DNA of 64,000 nt, taken from contig NC_003284.9 in NCBI RefSeq assembly GCF_000002985.6, forward strand, positions 11,284,001 through 11,348,000, read 5' to 3'. Source of the stretch: Caenorhabditis elegans. Lineage: Eukaryota > Nematoda > Chromadorea > Rhabditida > Rhabditidae. This document shows, piece by piece, positions 23,369 to 34,291 of this stretch; the first letter of the stretch is position 1; every line of letters begins with the position of its first letter. The position numbers were made by a program, and so were the translations under genes. A model generated the notes under the pieces. It was not told the DNA's origin. It made no database searches and saw only the letters and a list, made by a program, of their open reading frames with translations.

Positions 23369-24161
23369 ATGTCAGACGGTTCGATGGATGATGATGGAAG
23401 GTTATTTCCTGACTTGGGCTCATCAACACATGACAATCGAGAGATACGTGTTCGTTTCCTAAACAGATGTGCTTACCCCGTGGACGTGTTTTGGCTGAAT
23501 CCATCAGTAAATTTAATTCTTACACAACGAAAAAGATAAAATCCTTAAATTACAGAAACAACCGACAAAATACGGAACACTTGCCCAAAAAAAGTATTTA
23601 GACATTAAAACTTTCAAGGATCATCCATGGGTTGCTAGGAGATCCTTTGATGGATGCAAAGTATTGGTAAACGAAAAAGAAGTATTCTGGCCGGAGCCAG
23701 CTCCTCGAATGAATTTGATTGTTCGAAATCATTGTGTCATCACAATGAAAGGTAGGCTTTTTTATTTTTAAAAGGTTACATAGAAAAATGGAAAAGAAAA
23801 CAATTGAATAAATAATCAATTTCTTGAATTTTCCGACGTTAGTTTTACGATTTCGTTGTCACTTACTCAGTGAGTGGTAATAATGCAGAATAAATCGAAT
23901 CACATGTTTCCCCATTTCTAACGATTAATTCCTCTTTGCACCTCACTTTTAACTGTTAATATTTTTTCAGTTCAATCCTTACGAGAAATTGCCGGACGTT
24001 CGTTCTTACGGCATAATCCAACTGAAGTTCCAAACAAAATCAAAGGACTTCCACGAGAACTACAATTTGAAGTCAAACATTTTCTGGATAGAAAACAAGA
24101 ATATTCCGAAATAGTCTGCCGTTCAATTCCTCCTCCTGGACCCCAGAGACCTCAGCAATGA
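23369..24161 (+). CDS. vhl-1: von Hippel-Lindau tumour suppressor homologue
   Basis: Substrate-recognition subunit of a cullin-2/elongin E3 ubiquitin ligase. It binds proline-hydroxylated HIF-1 and directs its degradation in normal oxygen. Exons 23369-23506, 23556-23751 and 23971-24161 join to 174 residues. The beta-domain has VRFLNRCAYPVDVFWLNPS, corresponding to the human strand with the VIFCNRSPR and VLPVWLNF text, and the hydroxyproline pocket region follows with DHPWVARRSFDG. The alpha-domain for elongin C starts SLREIAGRSFL, matching the human SLKERCLQV-type helix, and ends with LPRELQFEVKHFL. The ATG lies seven bases after an acceptor. Length and exon number agree with what I remember for the gene F08G12.4. 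Confidence 0.93.
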
Positions 24162-24902
24162 TTCTAATTGTATATAGTTTCGAAAATTGTCATGATAGAA
24201 GCAATTCCATTCCCCATACGGTCGTTTTCTCAAAAGTAGCATTGAATACTGTTAATGATTTTTTCACCATTTTTGTCACAATTTTTGCTAGCATTTGTGG
24301 TAAAGTATTTTAAAAGCGCAAAAGTTATGTTGGCAAATGATGTTCTGTAAGATAATTTATTATATTTCATGTTACATTCGGACTGAAGTACAAGAAAAAT
24401 TAATATGGTCAAAGGTACACACGACTTTCTAATTTCAAAAACAAACAATTTACAATTGAAAAAATTGGAGAGCAGAAAAATCAGCTTACGGCTTTTTTGC
24501 TGAAAATAAATTGATTTCAGATTTTAGTGCTCAATTCCCAGCGTTAGAATTCATGAAGTTTCGCATGCAATTTCAATATTTTTGTTATCATCACTCAAAC
24601 CAATTGTTTTTGATTTTAGCAATTCAAAGCTTGTTTGTTCTCACAAGAACGCGGAACACGAAATGGAATATTCTTTCAAAATATTTGCATTTTACCAATT
24701 TAATATCCAATTCATTATTTATTATAATAATTTTTAACCGCATAAAACTTAGAACAAAATTTGAAATTCGATGACCCCTATTTACAACTAGTTGGACATA
24801 GGTAATGAGTATCAGCATCTAACCGGTTCAATAGGTATTATACAACAACAATTAAAAAAAAGGAAAATACTTCTAAAATTCTTAGAATAGCTATACAATA
24901 AT
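24162..24902. other. Convergent intergenic region
   Basis: Between vhl-1 (plus) and the RING gene (minus), tail to tail. AT-rich, 3' UTRs only. No coding signal or RNA gene recognised. Confidence 0.5.
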
Positions 24903-26246
24903 TCAATTTCCAAACATTGTCGACAGGATAATGTAGACAATAATGAAAAATGTTATAGCAACATAATTATAGTACTCCTTTCTGCGCATTTCGTTGATTT
25001 CTCGTTTTAGACTATCTGCTTTTCGTTCCAAATCAATGCATTTGACGCGGAGTTGTTCATTCTAAAATTTATCAATTGTTTGCAAATATTGTTTTATTAT
25101 TGATGTAACTCACTGATGCATCCAAAGTATTATCATACGCTCTTCTTGATTTTTCCTCCTCTCTCGATAGTTCGTTAATACTATCCAGTACGTTTTTCAG
25201 TGTATAATTCTGGATAACCTTGCTCATGCTGACACGCTTCCGGCAAATGGGGCAGTGAAACGACTGAAACACAGAGTGAAATCCTATTATATTAGCTTAA
25301 AATCTGCATACGGTTTTTTGAAAATACATATTCCATAAAATCTTTGTCCCGAAATGTTCTCGAGAAACAAGTCTGCGGACCAAGAGTTCCTGTTAGAATT
25401 AATCAATTGATATTCCATCTAACAAAACGAATTTTGAAAAGTAAAAAGTGCGCACAAAACTGAATTTCCCATTTACCGCTTCACTAACACAACACGGAAC
25501 CCAAAGACCCTTTTCTCAAGACCATGCTTATAGAGGAATTACAATTACGGTTTACAAAACTTACATTTCGGTTTGGTTCTCTTGTATCATTCATCACTTC
25601 CGAATGAGCCACTTCTTCAATGCATCTATGACAGAATGAATGACCGCATGTCAGCGTTTGAGGGATTCCTTGAAATATGTTGAGACAGACAGCGCATCGT
25701 AATGTTTCTACATCAACTACGCATACATCAGCCTCGTCTAGGGATTTCAGTACCCGCTGAAATACATATATTCAACTCGAATTTTTTATTGTAGTAAATT
25801 AAATTGAAACTCTGCTCAACCATAGAGTTTTTCACCTGACCCGAAAATTGTTAAATAAAGTTTTTCTGATTGCTAATCGGTCTCAAATTGGATTCTAAAA
25901 ACAAACAATGGTTGTCTTTCTATTTTCAAGTAACCGGGTATTTTTTGATTGAAAGAAAGAATTCAAATAATTTAAGTAACGTGACGATTTGAAAGAGAGC
26001 TATCATAATTTTGAATATAATAGTGAAGTATGTGTTTCCGTTCGCAAACTTCAATTTAAAAAAATTATTAGTATTTGTACATTTTTACACTTAAAAAACT
26101 CAATAAGTGTTTTTTTTTCTTCAGAAATATTCAATTTTGAAAATTGTAATTGATGTAAAACTCACTTTTTTATCCGCTTTCTTATCATCCTTTGGAATAA
26201 ACCTGCGAAAAAATCCATACATGTTTTGTTTCACGTTCTGCTTCAT
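24903..26246 (-). CDS. Tail-anchored RING-finger protein, 193 aa (putative E3 ligase)
   Basis: Exons 26166-26246, 25565-25756, 25114-25263 and 24903-25061 join in phase to 193 residues. A C3HC4 RING spans two exons: CAVCLNIF, then CGHSFCHRC, then CPICRKRV (about residues 48-105). The insert between the sixth and seventh cysteines is long and hydrophilic. After it comes a charged helical stretch predicted to be a coiled coil (SINELSREEEKSRRAY; LRVKCIDLERKADSLKRE). The last 20 residues, after KEYYNY, are a single hydrophobic span (VAITFFIIVYIILSTMF), so the protein looks tail-anchored with the RING in the cytosol. This architecture resembles small membrane E3 ligases such as TRIM13/TRIM59 without a B-box. 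Substrate and membrane are unknown. Confidence 0.8.
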
Positions 26247-26919
26247 CAGAATTAACTACCTGAAAGCATCCCTATAAATCTGAAGCAGAAATATTAAGTA
26301 ATAAAAATGGCCAATAGAAACTTTAACGCAACGATAAAAGGACACAACCGGGCTCGAAATCGATGTGGAAAGGGAATGTGTTGCCTGCGTCTCTTTTGCG
26401 CGTTGATCTCTTACGATTAAGTCAGTCGGGGGCAACCCGGGAACACAAAACAACCAAGAGACAACAAGTGAAGAGGACGAGGAAAAATATCACTGGAACG
26501 ATCAACAAAAGTGAAGAAGTGGAAAAACAATTAGTCCGAATGATACTTGAAAAACATTTATGATTGGAGAAAAGAGGAAAACTACAGATTAATCGTACTA
26601 ACAGACAAAATGGACTAAATGACCAAAACATGTTTCATTAAGATAGAGAATGAACAGAGAAAAAAGTACACCGTGGTACTCTAAAATTCTCTATTTTCTC
26701 TATACTCCAACATGTTCTTTGTACCCTGATATTTGTGCGGGAACAGAGAAGAGACGGGTACAAAATATACGTGTATACAAACAAAATCAATTCAAAACGA
26801 AAAATAAAATGTTAATTTTAACATTGTTTAATGATTCTATTTTATCTTCTGATGTATAAAACTGACAGTCACAGACATGACATCATTTTCTAACCGCATT
26901 TTTGAGTAGTATTTCATTG
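26247..26919. other. Intergenic, upstream of the RING gene
   Basis: Contains the presumed RING gene promoter and a short inverted repeat (TTTGTACCC 26718-26726 with GGGTACAAA 26756-26764). No gene recognised. Confidence 0.4.
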
Positions 26920-27054
26920 TCAAACACAAATTTCATAAATATCAACTGTATTATCAAAGCCAGTAGAATTGATTGGAGATTTTGATAGAATGTAACAATC
27001 ATTGATCCACTTTTGCGAATTTTCTTCAATGAAACCAATAGCGGTGCAGGTGTG
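26920..27054 (-). other. Orphan terminal-exon-like ORF next to Tc1
   Basis: Follows a TTTTTCAG acceptor and reads 44 residues in phase 0 with text such as CTAIGFIEENSQKWINDCY and ending YEICV before TGA. The Trp and the spaced cysteines look protein-like, but a second frame is also open here, and no upstream exon could be linked across the Tc1 at 27200. It may be the last exon of a gene damaged by or containing Tc1, or chance. Confidence 0.25.
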
Positions 27055-27199
27055 CTGAAAAATAAAGTATGGAGAGATAGATGAAGTTTGAGTGAGATTT
27101 GTTAATTTTTACCTTCTATTTAAGCTTTAGTGCATTCATTTCTAACAAGGAACAACACTTTTTCACTGTTAAATGAGAAATATAGATATATGTGTGTTA
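27055..27199. other. Short spacer before Tc1
   Basis: AT-rich. The last two bases of the flank (27198-27199) are the TA copied on Tc1 insertion. Confidence 0.5.
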
Positions 27200-28810
27200 C
27201 AGTGCTGGCCAAAAAGATATCCACTTTTGGTTTTTTGTGTGTAACTTTTTTCTAAGTGGTTATTTTGTTTTGAAACTTCACCACAGTGTTCACAAAATCT
27301 AAAAACACAATATTCATCAAAAATGTTCAACAGATTTTGAAAAAACTTCAGAAAAATTCAAAAAAATCGAAAAACTAGAAATATTGAAAAAACCGAGGTT
27401 GCAAGGAAATGACAATTAAAGTACCGGAATATGAGCAATTGGATTTAAAAACAACATAATTATGCTTAATACTTTGTCGCGTATCCGTTTGCATCAATAA
27501 CAGCTAGACAACGACGTGGCATCGAGTCGATCAGCTTGTGAATAACTGACATGGGGATAGCTTTCCAAGCGTTTTCCAACTGGTTGAATTTGGCATCTGC
27601 ATTTGAAGCCCGAATACCTCCAAGACGTCTTTCCAACTCTTCCCACAAATGCTCTATTGGATTCAAGTCCGGAGACTGACTTGGCCAATCGAGCAAATGC
27701 ACACGACAAGGTTGAAACCAGGAACGCACATGAAGAGAAGTATGCTTAGGATCGTTATCCTGCTGAAACACGAAGCCACGGCCCACATTTTGAAGTGCCC
27801 AGGGTCGCATTGTAGTTTCCAAGATGTTTTCGTATTGAAAACGATCCATAATGCTTTGGATTCTCCTTAGTGGGCCCATGGAAGTGCTGGTGAAGCACCC
27901 CCACACCATGACGCTCCCACCTCCATGCTTAACGGTTGGGCATTGATACTTTGGAGAGTACCTAGAGCCAACAGGACGACGTACCCAGGAATTTCCATCA
28001 CTCCCGAACAAATTGAACTTGCTTTCGTCAGACCAGATGTGTTTAGCCCATTCCTGACGTCCCCAACGAAGATGCGCTTTTGCCCACGCAACTCGAGCCA
28101 TGCGATTTTTCTTACTGATGAACGGTTTCTTGACTGGCTTTCGTCCGTGTAGTCCTGCTTGCTGTAAACGTCGACGAACAGTTCGTTTACTTGGTACAGG
28201 TTCATTTGGAGAACTTATAATCGTTTGAATATCCGTGGCGGTCCTATGCGGATCTTCTCTTGCTGATCGGAGGATGTTGCGATCCATCCTATGGGTTGTC
28301 ACTCGAGGCCTGCCGGGCGAGATTCTCAAAGCGACGGATTTCTAAACATTTATTATTAAAGAATAATATTTTTCGAACTCACCTCAGTTTGGTACTTCTT
28401 GATTACTTTCCAAATAGTCGACGGAGAACGTTGAATTTGCAGCGCGAGCATTTTCGTGGGTGTTCCTTGTTCGAAGCCAGCTACAATGGCTTTCTTGACG
28501 TCCAAGGAAAGATTTTTACACCCAACAGATTTTACCATACCTTAAAAATAATTTATCAACCAAACAAATCCAGTGCAACAAACAGAGTGCGTTTTATTGA
28601 TAATTCAAAAAAAATAATGAAAATTGGAAAAACGAAAAAATCAAAAAATTGAAATAAAATTCAGAAAAAATCGATAATCATGTAATGTTTGGTCCGCAAA
28701 TTTGCGTAACATTTCGCTTTATGCACACGGAAAAATTCAAGTCAAATGGATGCTTGAGAAAAAAGTTACACACAAAAAACCAAAAGTGGATATCTTTTTG
28801 GCCAGCACTG
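27200..28810 (-). mobile_element. Tc1 transposon, full length (1611 bp)
   Basis: The ends are perfect inverted repeats of about 55 bp starting CAGTGCTGGCC (27200-27254 and 28756-28810), flanked by TA on each side (27198-27199, 28811-28812). Length matches the known ~1610-bp Tc1. The internal gene is intact and on the minus strand. Nothing in the sequence suggests it is inactive, so it could move when germline silencing is lost. Confidence 0.97.
27466..28538 (-). CDS. Tc1 transposase, intact, 343 aa
   Basis: Cut-and-paste DDE transposase of the Tc1/mariner superfamily; it binds the inverted repeats and inserts at TA. Two exons (28383-28538 and 27466-28341) are separated by a 41-base intron with a GTGAGT donor and a TCTAAA-type TTTAG acceptor, and give 343 residues, the known length. 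The N-terminal paired-like helix-turn-helix DNA-binding domain is in exon 1 and the start of exon 2 (LALQIQRSPSTIWKVIKKY). Catalytic residues: D in HIWSDESKF, D in FQQDNDPKH, E in NPIEHLWEELE. The GRPR motif (SPGRPRVTT) separates the two DNA-binding subdomains. A few residues (for example around WFQPCRVHLL) may differ from the textbook Tc1 sequence; I cannot check this here. Confidence 0.95.
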
Positions 28811-29384
28811 TACATGCCGCTTCCTTTAATGGTAGAGAAATTGTAGAATCGGAATTTAAAATTCTAAATTGTTCGATAATTTTGTAATTGGCTGAAGACC
28901 TTTGTATAGCGAACATGTTTTTAACCTCTGCGGCTATTGATCAGATGAAGCACCTATCGAAAAATTGTTTCGAAAAAAAATGCGCAGTAATAGCCGATAG
29001 TGTCAACTCTTGCTTTTGACAACTGCCAAACATTTTAAAAACTATGTAGTAATTACTGAACTTCCCGTCAATATTTTCTCCTACATAGTGAAGTGGATCT
29101 ATTTGTTGTGTTGCTTTGCAAAATTTGTAAGACGTTCACTTTTTGAGCTCAGAATTTGACTACACCTTGTTTTAGATACCAAAAAACCTTGATTATAAAA
29201 CATACGTTTTGCGACAAAATGTTGAATCTGCAAAGATTCCAACAATTAGTTGCTGTCGATGCATGAGTTGTTCTTATTGTTACGGTGTTTATTTCAGATA
29301 TCGAAGTTGCAACTCCAGGTTTTAAGTAAGCTGATGAAGCTGCAATAATCTCAAATACTTAAATACATATATCTCATTCAATAT
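28811..29384. other. Spacer between Tc1 and the cysteine-rich gene
   Basis: About 570 bp, AT-rich. A minus-strand frame that reads into Tc1 stays open if Tc1 is removed in thought, but nothing supports it as an exon. No feature called. Confidence 0.4.
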
Positions 29385-31572
29385 TCAACCAAATTCTAAT
29401 TTTCCGCAAAGTCCATTTGGTTTTCTCAATGTTTGGAACTGTATTGCTGGTTCCATTGTTGTCGTTACAATAACAGGTGCGTGAGTGTTGGCCGGAGGTT
29501 CAACCATTAACATAGGAGTGTCATCGGGTGCCACGTATGTTTTGAGCCCAAACATTGCTTCCAAAGGAACAGTACGTTTCTGTAATAATGTTTCGGGAAT
29601 AGACAAGTTTAGTTGTAATGTAGTAGAACTCAAATGAAAAAATCTTGAACAAAACTGATATGTATATACAGTGCGCCCAACTTCTATAGCGCCCCCCCCC
29701 CCCTATTTTTTCTCATTTCACCACCTTCTGACATTTTTTACAAAAAACTGCTAATGCCATTCGATTCCAAATGTCGAAAAACCCCCTGTCCAAAATTTTC
29801 ATCAAAAAATTCAATAGACTGAGGAGACTAGGTCAAAAAGTCTCTAAAACGACCGCCCAACTTCTATAGCGCCCCCTCGAATTTTTGATTTTTTCTAATA
29901 AAATCCCCTTTTTTTGGCTTTTTCTAAGAACAACTTATTCATGACTTAAGTTCAAACTGATCCAGACATCTTGCAAATCAATTTTCAAAAGAAATTTATC
30001 CGTGGAAATTCGTAGGATCTCTAAAATTGTCCTGAAACGCCTAATTTTATTTTAGAGGGCGCTGCGCGGCGCCCAATACTTGAATCAGCACAAGAATCAA
30101 CTAAGATGATCTACAACATCTATTTCATCGGTCTGAAATTTTTTTAAAGATTTGCAACTCTTATTTTTATTATACTACTAGTACGAGATAGCACTACTGG
30201 CCTTCGCGCATTCACCATCCTCTAGATATCAAAAAACACAACAGATTTTATTAATTTAGATAAAGTTCAATATTTCGTAGGACCTCCATTCTTGGCGATG
30301 ACCTCAAAGATTCGATTAGGCATCGAATTGACCAGATTTTTCATCTCTGTAGCTGATATGGCGTTCCATGAATCCTCAATTCCGACTTTAAGAGCAGCAA
30401 CATTCGGATATTGTTTTCCATTAGCGTACACGAGTCTCACGATTGAAGCCCACATATTTTCGATCGGATTGAGGTCCGGTGAACAAGCTGGCCATTTTTT
30501 TGATGAAAATTTTGGACAGGGGGTTTTTCGACATTTGGAATCGAATGGCATTAGCAGTTTTTTGTAAAAAATGTCAGAAGGTGGTGAAATGAGAAAAAAT
30601 AGGGGGGGGGGGGGGGGGGGGCGCTATAGAAGTTGGGCGCACTGTATATCACTGCGTATTCTATTTTAGTTCACAACTTTTAAAGTGCTTCGGATCTTGT
30701 TAATAATGCACCCATTTCTGACGACAAAATACTATAACAATTAATCAACAATGCACAGATTAGTTGTAGCTTGTTGGTGTTTTTTTTTTCAATTTATCAT
30801 GCTAAAGGAGAAAAATAGTTTGAATAGTTCATTTACTAAATGAAGGCTTCCAAATTAATTTTTTTTCGAGACAGAATCTTTCAAAATATCCACTTTTAAA
30901 TCATTTTGAAAACTTCAAAATGCTCAATTTCTTGCAATAATTTAACGACCATGTAACAATTTATAGACTATATCTAACCGACCCCGTCCCGGAACAGAAT
31001 AATTTGAAAAATATTTGTTCCGACTCAAAATTTAATCATATTTTTGTTTTTGTACGTTTTGAATTGATGATTACAAATTTTCGCAATATTTTGTTATTTT
31101 CTCAAAGCTACATACGGGTCTTGTTTGATTTTTGCAGCAGTGACAATCGTATTCAAAATTGACACTTCTTCGTTGAACACACGCACATTCCTCCATCAGA
31201 TACCCTTCACAGCTTTTTGTGTTGATTCCTGGATGAATATTATCAAATATGTGACGTGTGCTAAGAAATTTTAAAAAAAATCTAACCAGGATTGTCAACA
31301 GTCAAAGTGCAGTTCTCCTCTTGAACACAACGATTTTCTGCTTGAGAAGCTCCTGAAAATATCATTATTTTCCTTTACAAATGGAATAAGAAATTTGATT
31401 ATCTTTTTTGTCTGTTTAGAATTGGTTTCCTTTTTTTCACCTAGTTCAATGTACACTTTCTAAATAAGATAAATTTAAGGCGTGGGTGAGCAAATTTTAT
31501 TGTGAGAGAAAATGTTTCAAAGTGGTTCTTACCTAAAACAAGGAACAAAAAGAAGCATTTATTTTTGTTCAT
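29385..31572 (-). CDS. Small secreted cysteine-rich protein, 137 aa (87 aa alternative)
   Basis: Not a recognised family. Exons 31533-31572, 31287-31352 and 31116-31228 carry a signal peptide (MNKNKCFFLFLVLGASQA) and a compact domain with eight cysteines (patterns EECAC and CHCC). From there a strong GTATGT donor at 31115 joins in phase to an acceptor before 29579, giving a last exon 29385-29579 that is Pro/Thr-rich and ends with LCGKLEFG. If that donor is not used, the third exon runs on to a stop at 31071 and gives an 87-residue protein with ten mature cysteines. The 1.5-kb last intron contains the Tc3-like element 29669-30644. Secretion and disulphide folding are inferred from the signal peptide and cysteine density; function is unknown. 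Confidence 0.6.
29669..29808 (+). repeat. Left terminal inverted repeat of the Tc3-like element
   Basis: Matches the right end in reverse complement except for the length of the C-run (12 C at 29692-29703 here). Confidence 0.85.
30267..30494 (-). pseudogene. Transposase C-terminal fragment
   Basis: Reads WPACSPDLNPIENMWASIV and ends NGGPTKY, matching the end of the Tc1/mariner DDE domain, including the third acidic residue (E of PIENMW). The N-terminal and central parts, with the first two catalytic aspartates, are gone: the inverted repeat joins directly upstream of this segment, so an internal deletion removed most of the gene. Confidence 0.85.
30496..30644 (-). repeat. Right terminal inverted repeat with a 20-G tract
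   Basis: Counterpart of 29669-29808, with 20 consecutive G at 30602-30621 against 12 in the left end. Confidence 0.85.
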
Positions 31573-33361
31573 GGTTCAAAAAATGAATATACAAAAGTTT
31601 AGAAGTTTTAATAACAGTTTGTCATGAGATATACACACTATAAACACTGTATTTTCACTGCGTCTATCGGTAATCCCAGTTGACAATGTTTCAACCTTTG
31701 GCCGGGTCTGCAGTGTGAATTTCTAGTTTCACAGTGAAGCGTAACCACCCATGTTATAAAAGTCATTATCCAGTTGAAATTTTACACTCTTTTGTTATGT
31801 TTATACAGGATGAATATGAATGTGTCAAGAACACGTGTGCTAGTTATTTCCAATTTTGCAGCTGCTGCATCAGTGACTTTGCTTAACTTATAGGAGAGCG
31901 ATGATCATTAGATTTTTATATGAATAAGAAACCAGCAACTTCTGCAACACTAAGTGACGTGATGGTATGGAAACTTTCATTGCTAAGATCACGAAAAAGC
32001 AGCAGACCATCATCATAAGGGTTTGAACATGCTTTAAATTTCTTGAAAAGTGAGGTTAAATCAGTTTCTACTACTTTTTGAGTCCAACTAATTTTTTCAA
32101 AACTTTTAAAAGAGTTTTACTATGTTATTTCGTCATTTTACCATCATATAAATAAATTTGAACAATTTTCCTGTGGACAGTGCTTCACATTAAAAACCGT
32201 ACAGATGGCTTTGAAATGCGGGGTCATAATATAAAAAAACCAACATTCTTCTTAAAGTGCAAAAATTTACAAAAAACAAAAATTATTTTTCAAATCAATG
32301 TACCTATTTCAAAACAACATAAAAAGTAAATCAGGGTGAGCAAAGTGAGCACAGTGAAAATATATTTTCAAAAGTTCAAGACCTAGGTCAGCCACTTCAT
32401 CAAGAACCCTGATCTTCTTTACTACTAGCTCATCAACCCACAATTTTAGATGTTCCTCTAAAAATACTTCTTGACACATTGAAAGTTTTGCTCAATGATC
32501 TCTATTTCGGCTCATTTATATATTGAATTTTACATGTTCTATTTCAGAATTCCCCATCTTCTTACCCATCGGATGCAAAAGTGTTGGGTACAAATGTACA
32601 TTGCAAAAACTTTTGATTTATTTATATAACGTGCATAGTATATAACACTATCTCATTAGGATGAGAATCTCGGACTTGAAAACCGACCTTTTCTCTGACC
32701 GGAGCATAAAGCGTGGGTACACTCTTCAGAGTTCGTTTTCTGTTCAGATGTCAATTTAATTATGAAATCATTGCCAAGCAAATGACGAGAGTCTATCTAT
32801 GTAAACCAGCTAAAATTTTTCATAGTAGGGGTTAGAATGCACCAGTAAAAAGTACTACGATTCTTTGAAAAATAAAACGTATCAATAAACTTGTAAAACG
32901 AAAAATATATTTTTAAAGCGAAGAATGCAAAAGTCCAATTCTGAACACGTTGTACGGATTCCATCACCGTATAAACTTTTTCATTCTCAAATCATCTGAA
33001 CAACAAGATTATAAATAGACTAATTCGTAACATGAGTTACGAATTTCCGAGATTTCAAAGATTTCATTTCTTCCTCCCACCACAAATTTGTATTTTAGGT
33101 TTGGTCAAGGTCTTCCAAGTATGGAAACCATAGTGTTTGAAAAATGTCAACTTCAATCAACCGACACATAAGCACACCAAGCCACGCCTTGTCTAATCCA
33201 CGGTCACCAGGGGGAGGGGCTACGAAGGAAGAAGAAGCGGGCGCGTCCCTTGGGATTCTCAGGCGGCCGAGAGCCTATATATATTATTCACTTTTCGATT
33301 TAGAAAATTCATTTTACTTCTCTCGTTCTCAATTTTTGAGTGTGTGAGTTCAAACGTCAAG
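31573..33361. other. Intergenic region with a TATA promoter at its right end
   Basis: About 1.8 kb, mostly AT-rich and without coding signal. Near the right end a G-rich block (AGGGGGAGGGGC around 33209-33220) and a TATATATAT box (33277-33285) precede the small secreted peptide gene by about 80-150 bases, as expected of its promoter. Confidence 0.45.
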
Positions 33362-33945
33362 ATGCGCTTCATACTCGGTAAGTCACTTTCTCATCTGATA
33401 TAATTTAAATCTAGTTTTTAAACTTCAGGACTTCTTATCGCGATTGTTGCTTTTGTTGCAAGCTCCCCAATCCACGGAATCTGGAACAATCTACCAGCTC
33501 CTCCAGTAAGTCAAAAAAAAAAAATTTTATAGAAACAAAAGAATACGTTTTGTATTTTTTAATTTTTGACCTCTTCAAAAAATTCATCTCCCACTTTTGA
33601 AGTTTCCCGCATTCATAGGTTATATTTGAATAGATGCTTGCAGAGTAAGAAATACTCTAGAGAAACTCACATCATGTGACCTTTAACTCGAGTGTTTTCA
33701 TTCTGCTTTATTTAATATAAGAAAAACAAAAAAAAGTATGGTTTATCAGAAATATTATCCATTCCCAGCAGCCCAAATTGCACAAAAACAAGTTAACTCC
33801 CGTGTTGTGTTCAATGAATATAGTTTTCCGTTTTCAGCAAAAACGTGTCTATGGATTCTACAACTACTTACCAAAAGAGGAAGATGACCGTGACAAGAGA
33901 AACACCATATTGCTCCTGACCCCAAACGAGGACTACGTCGAATAA
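33362..33945 (+). CDS. Small secreted protein with dibasic sites, 66 aa (possible peptide precursor)
   Basis: Exons 33362-33377, 33429-33505 and 33838-33945, all with clean splice sites, code for 66 residues. A signal peptide (MRFILGLLIAIVAFVASS) is followed by a short propeptide-like piece and two Lys-Arg pairs that would release VYGFYNYLPKEEDDRD and an acidic C-terminal peptide ending NEDYVE. This layout fits a neuropeptide-like or other processed secreted precursor, but there is no amidation Gly before the basic pairs and no repeated peptide, so a plain small secreted protein is equally possible. AATAAA lies near 34182. I could not name the gene. Confidence 0.65.
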
Positions 33946-34291
33946 ATCAACTGGAAAATTGGACTGCTTGACATAATTCCATCTTAATTATCATAATACA
34001 CTTTTGATGAATCTGTGAATGAATTGACTTTTTTTTAAAAAAGAAACAACGCATTTAGCTTGACACTGTTATCAACCGGAGAAACGGGAGAAAAGAGGAG
34101 CAGAACCTTTGTGATAACACACTTTCTAGTCTCTAGTTTCTGCTCACAGAGGTTACATGGGTTACATGTTTATTGATTCCTAATAAAACGAGTTTTTTTG
34201 TTTTTGGAGCAATATAACGTCATTCAAAATTTTTATTATGAAAATAAGTTAGTATTTTTATCACTTTTTTTTTTCAGATAAAGTTGTGTTT
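33946..34291. other. Intergenic gap before the nuclear receptor gene
   Basis: Holds the 3' UTR of the small secreted gene (poly(A) signal near 34182) and ends in a T-rich TTTTTTTTTTCAG acceptor at 34265-34277, which fits a spliced-leader addition site just before the receptor ATG. Confidence 0.5.

Larger units (their letters stand above)
29669..30644 (-). mobile_element. Tc3-like Tc1/mariner deletion derivative (976 bp)
   Basis: Long inverted repeats of about 140-150 bp (29669-29808; 30496-30644) starting CAGTGCGCCCAACTTC, with TA on both sides (29667-29668, 30645-30646). The text CAACTTCTATAG with a following C-run resembles Tc3 ends, and a second copy of the CGCCCAACTTCTATAGCG box lies inside at about 29853-29872, as Tc3-type ends have two transposase sites. 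Only the last ~75 residues of a transposase remain, so the element cannot move by itself. It is not Tc1. Confidence 0.85.
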
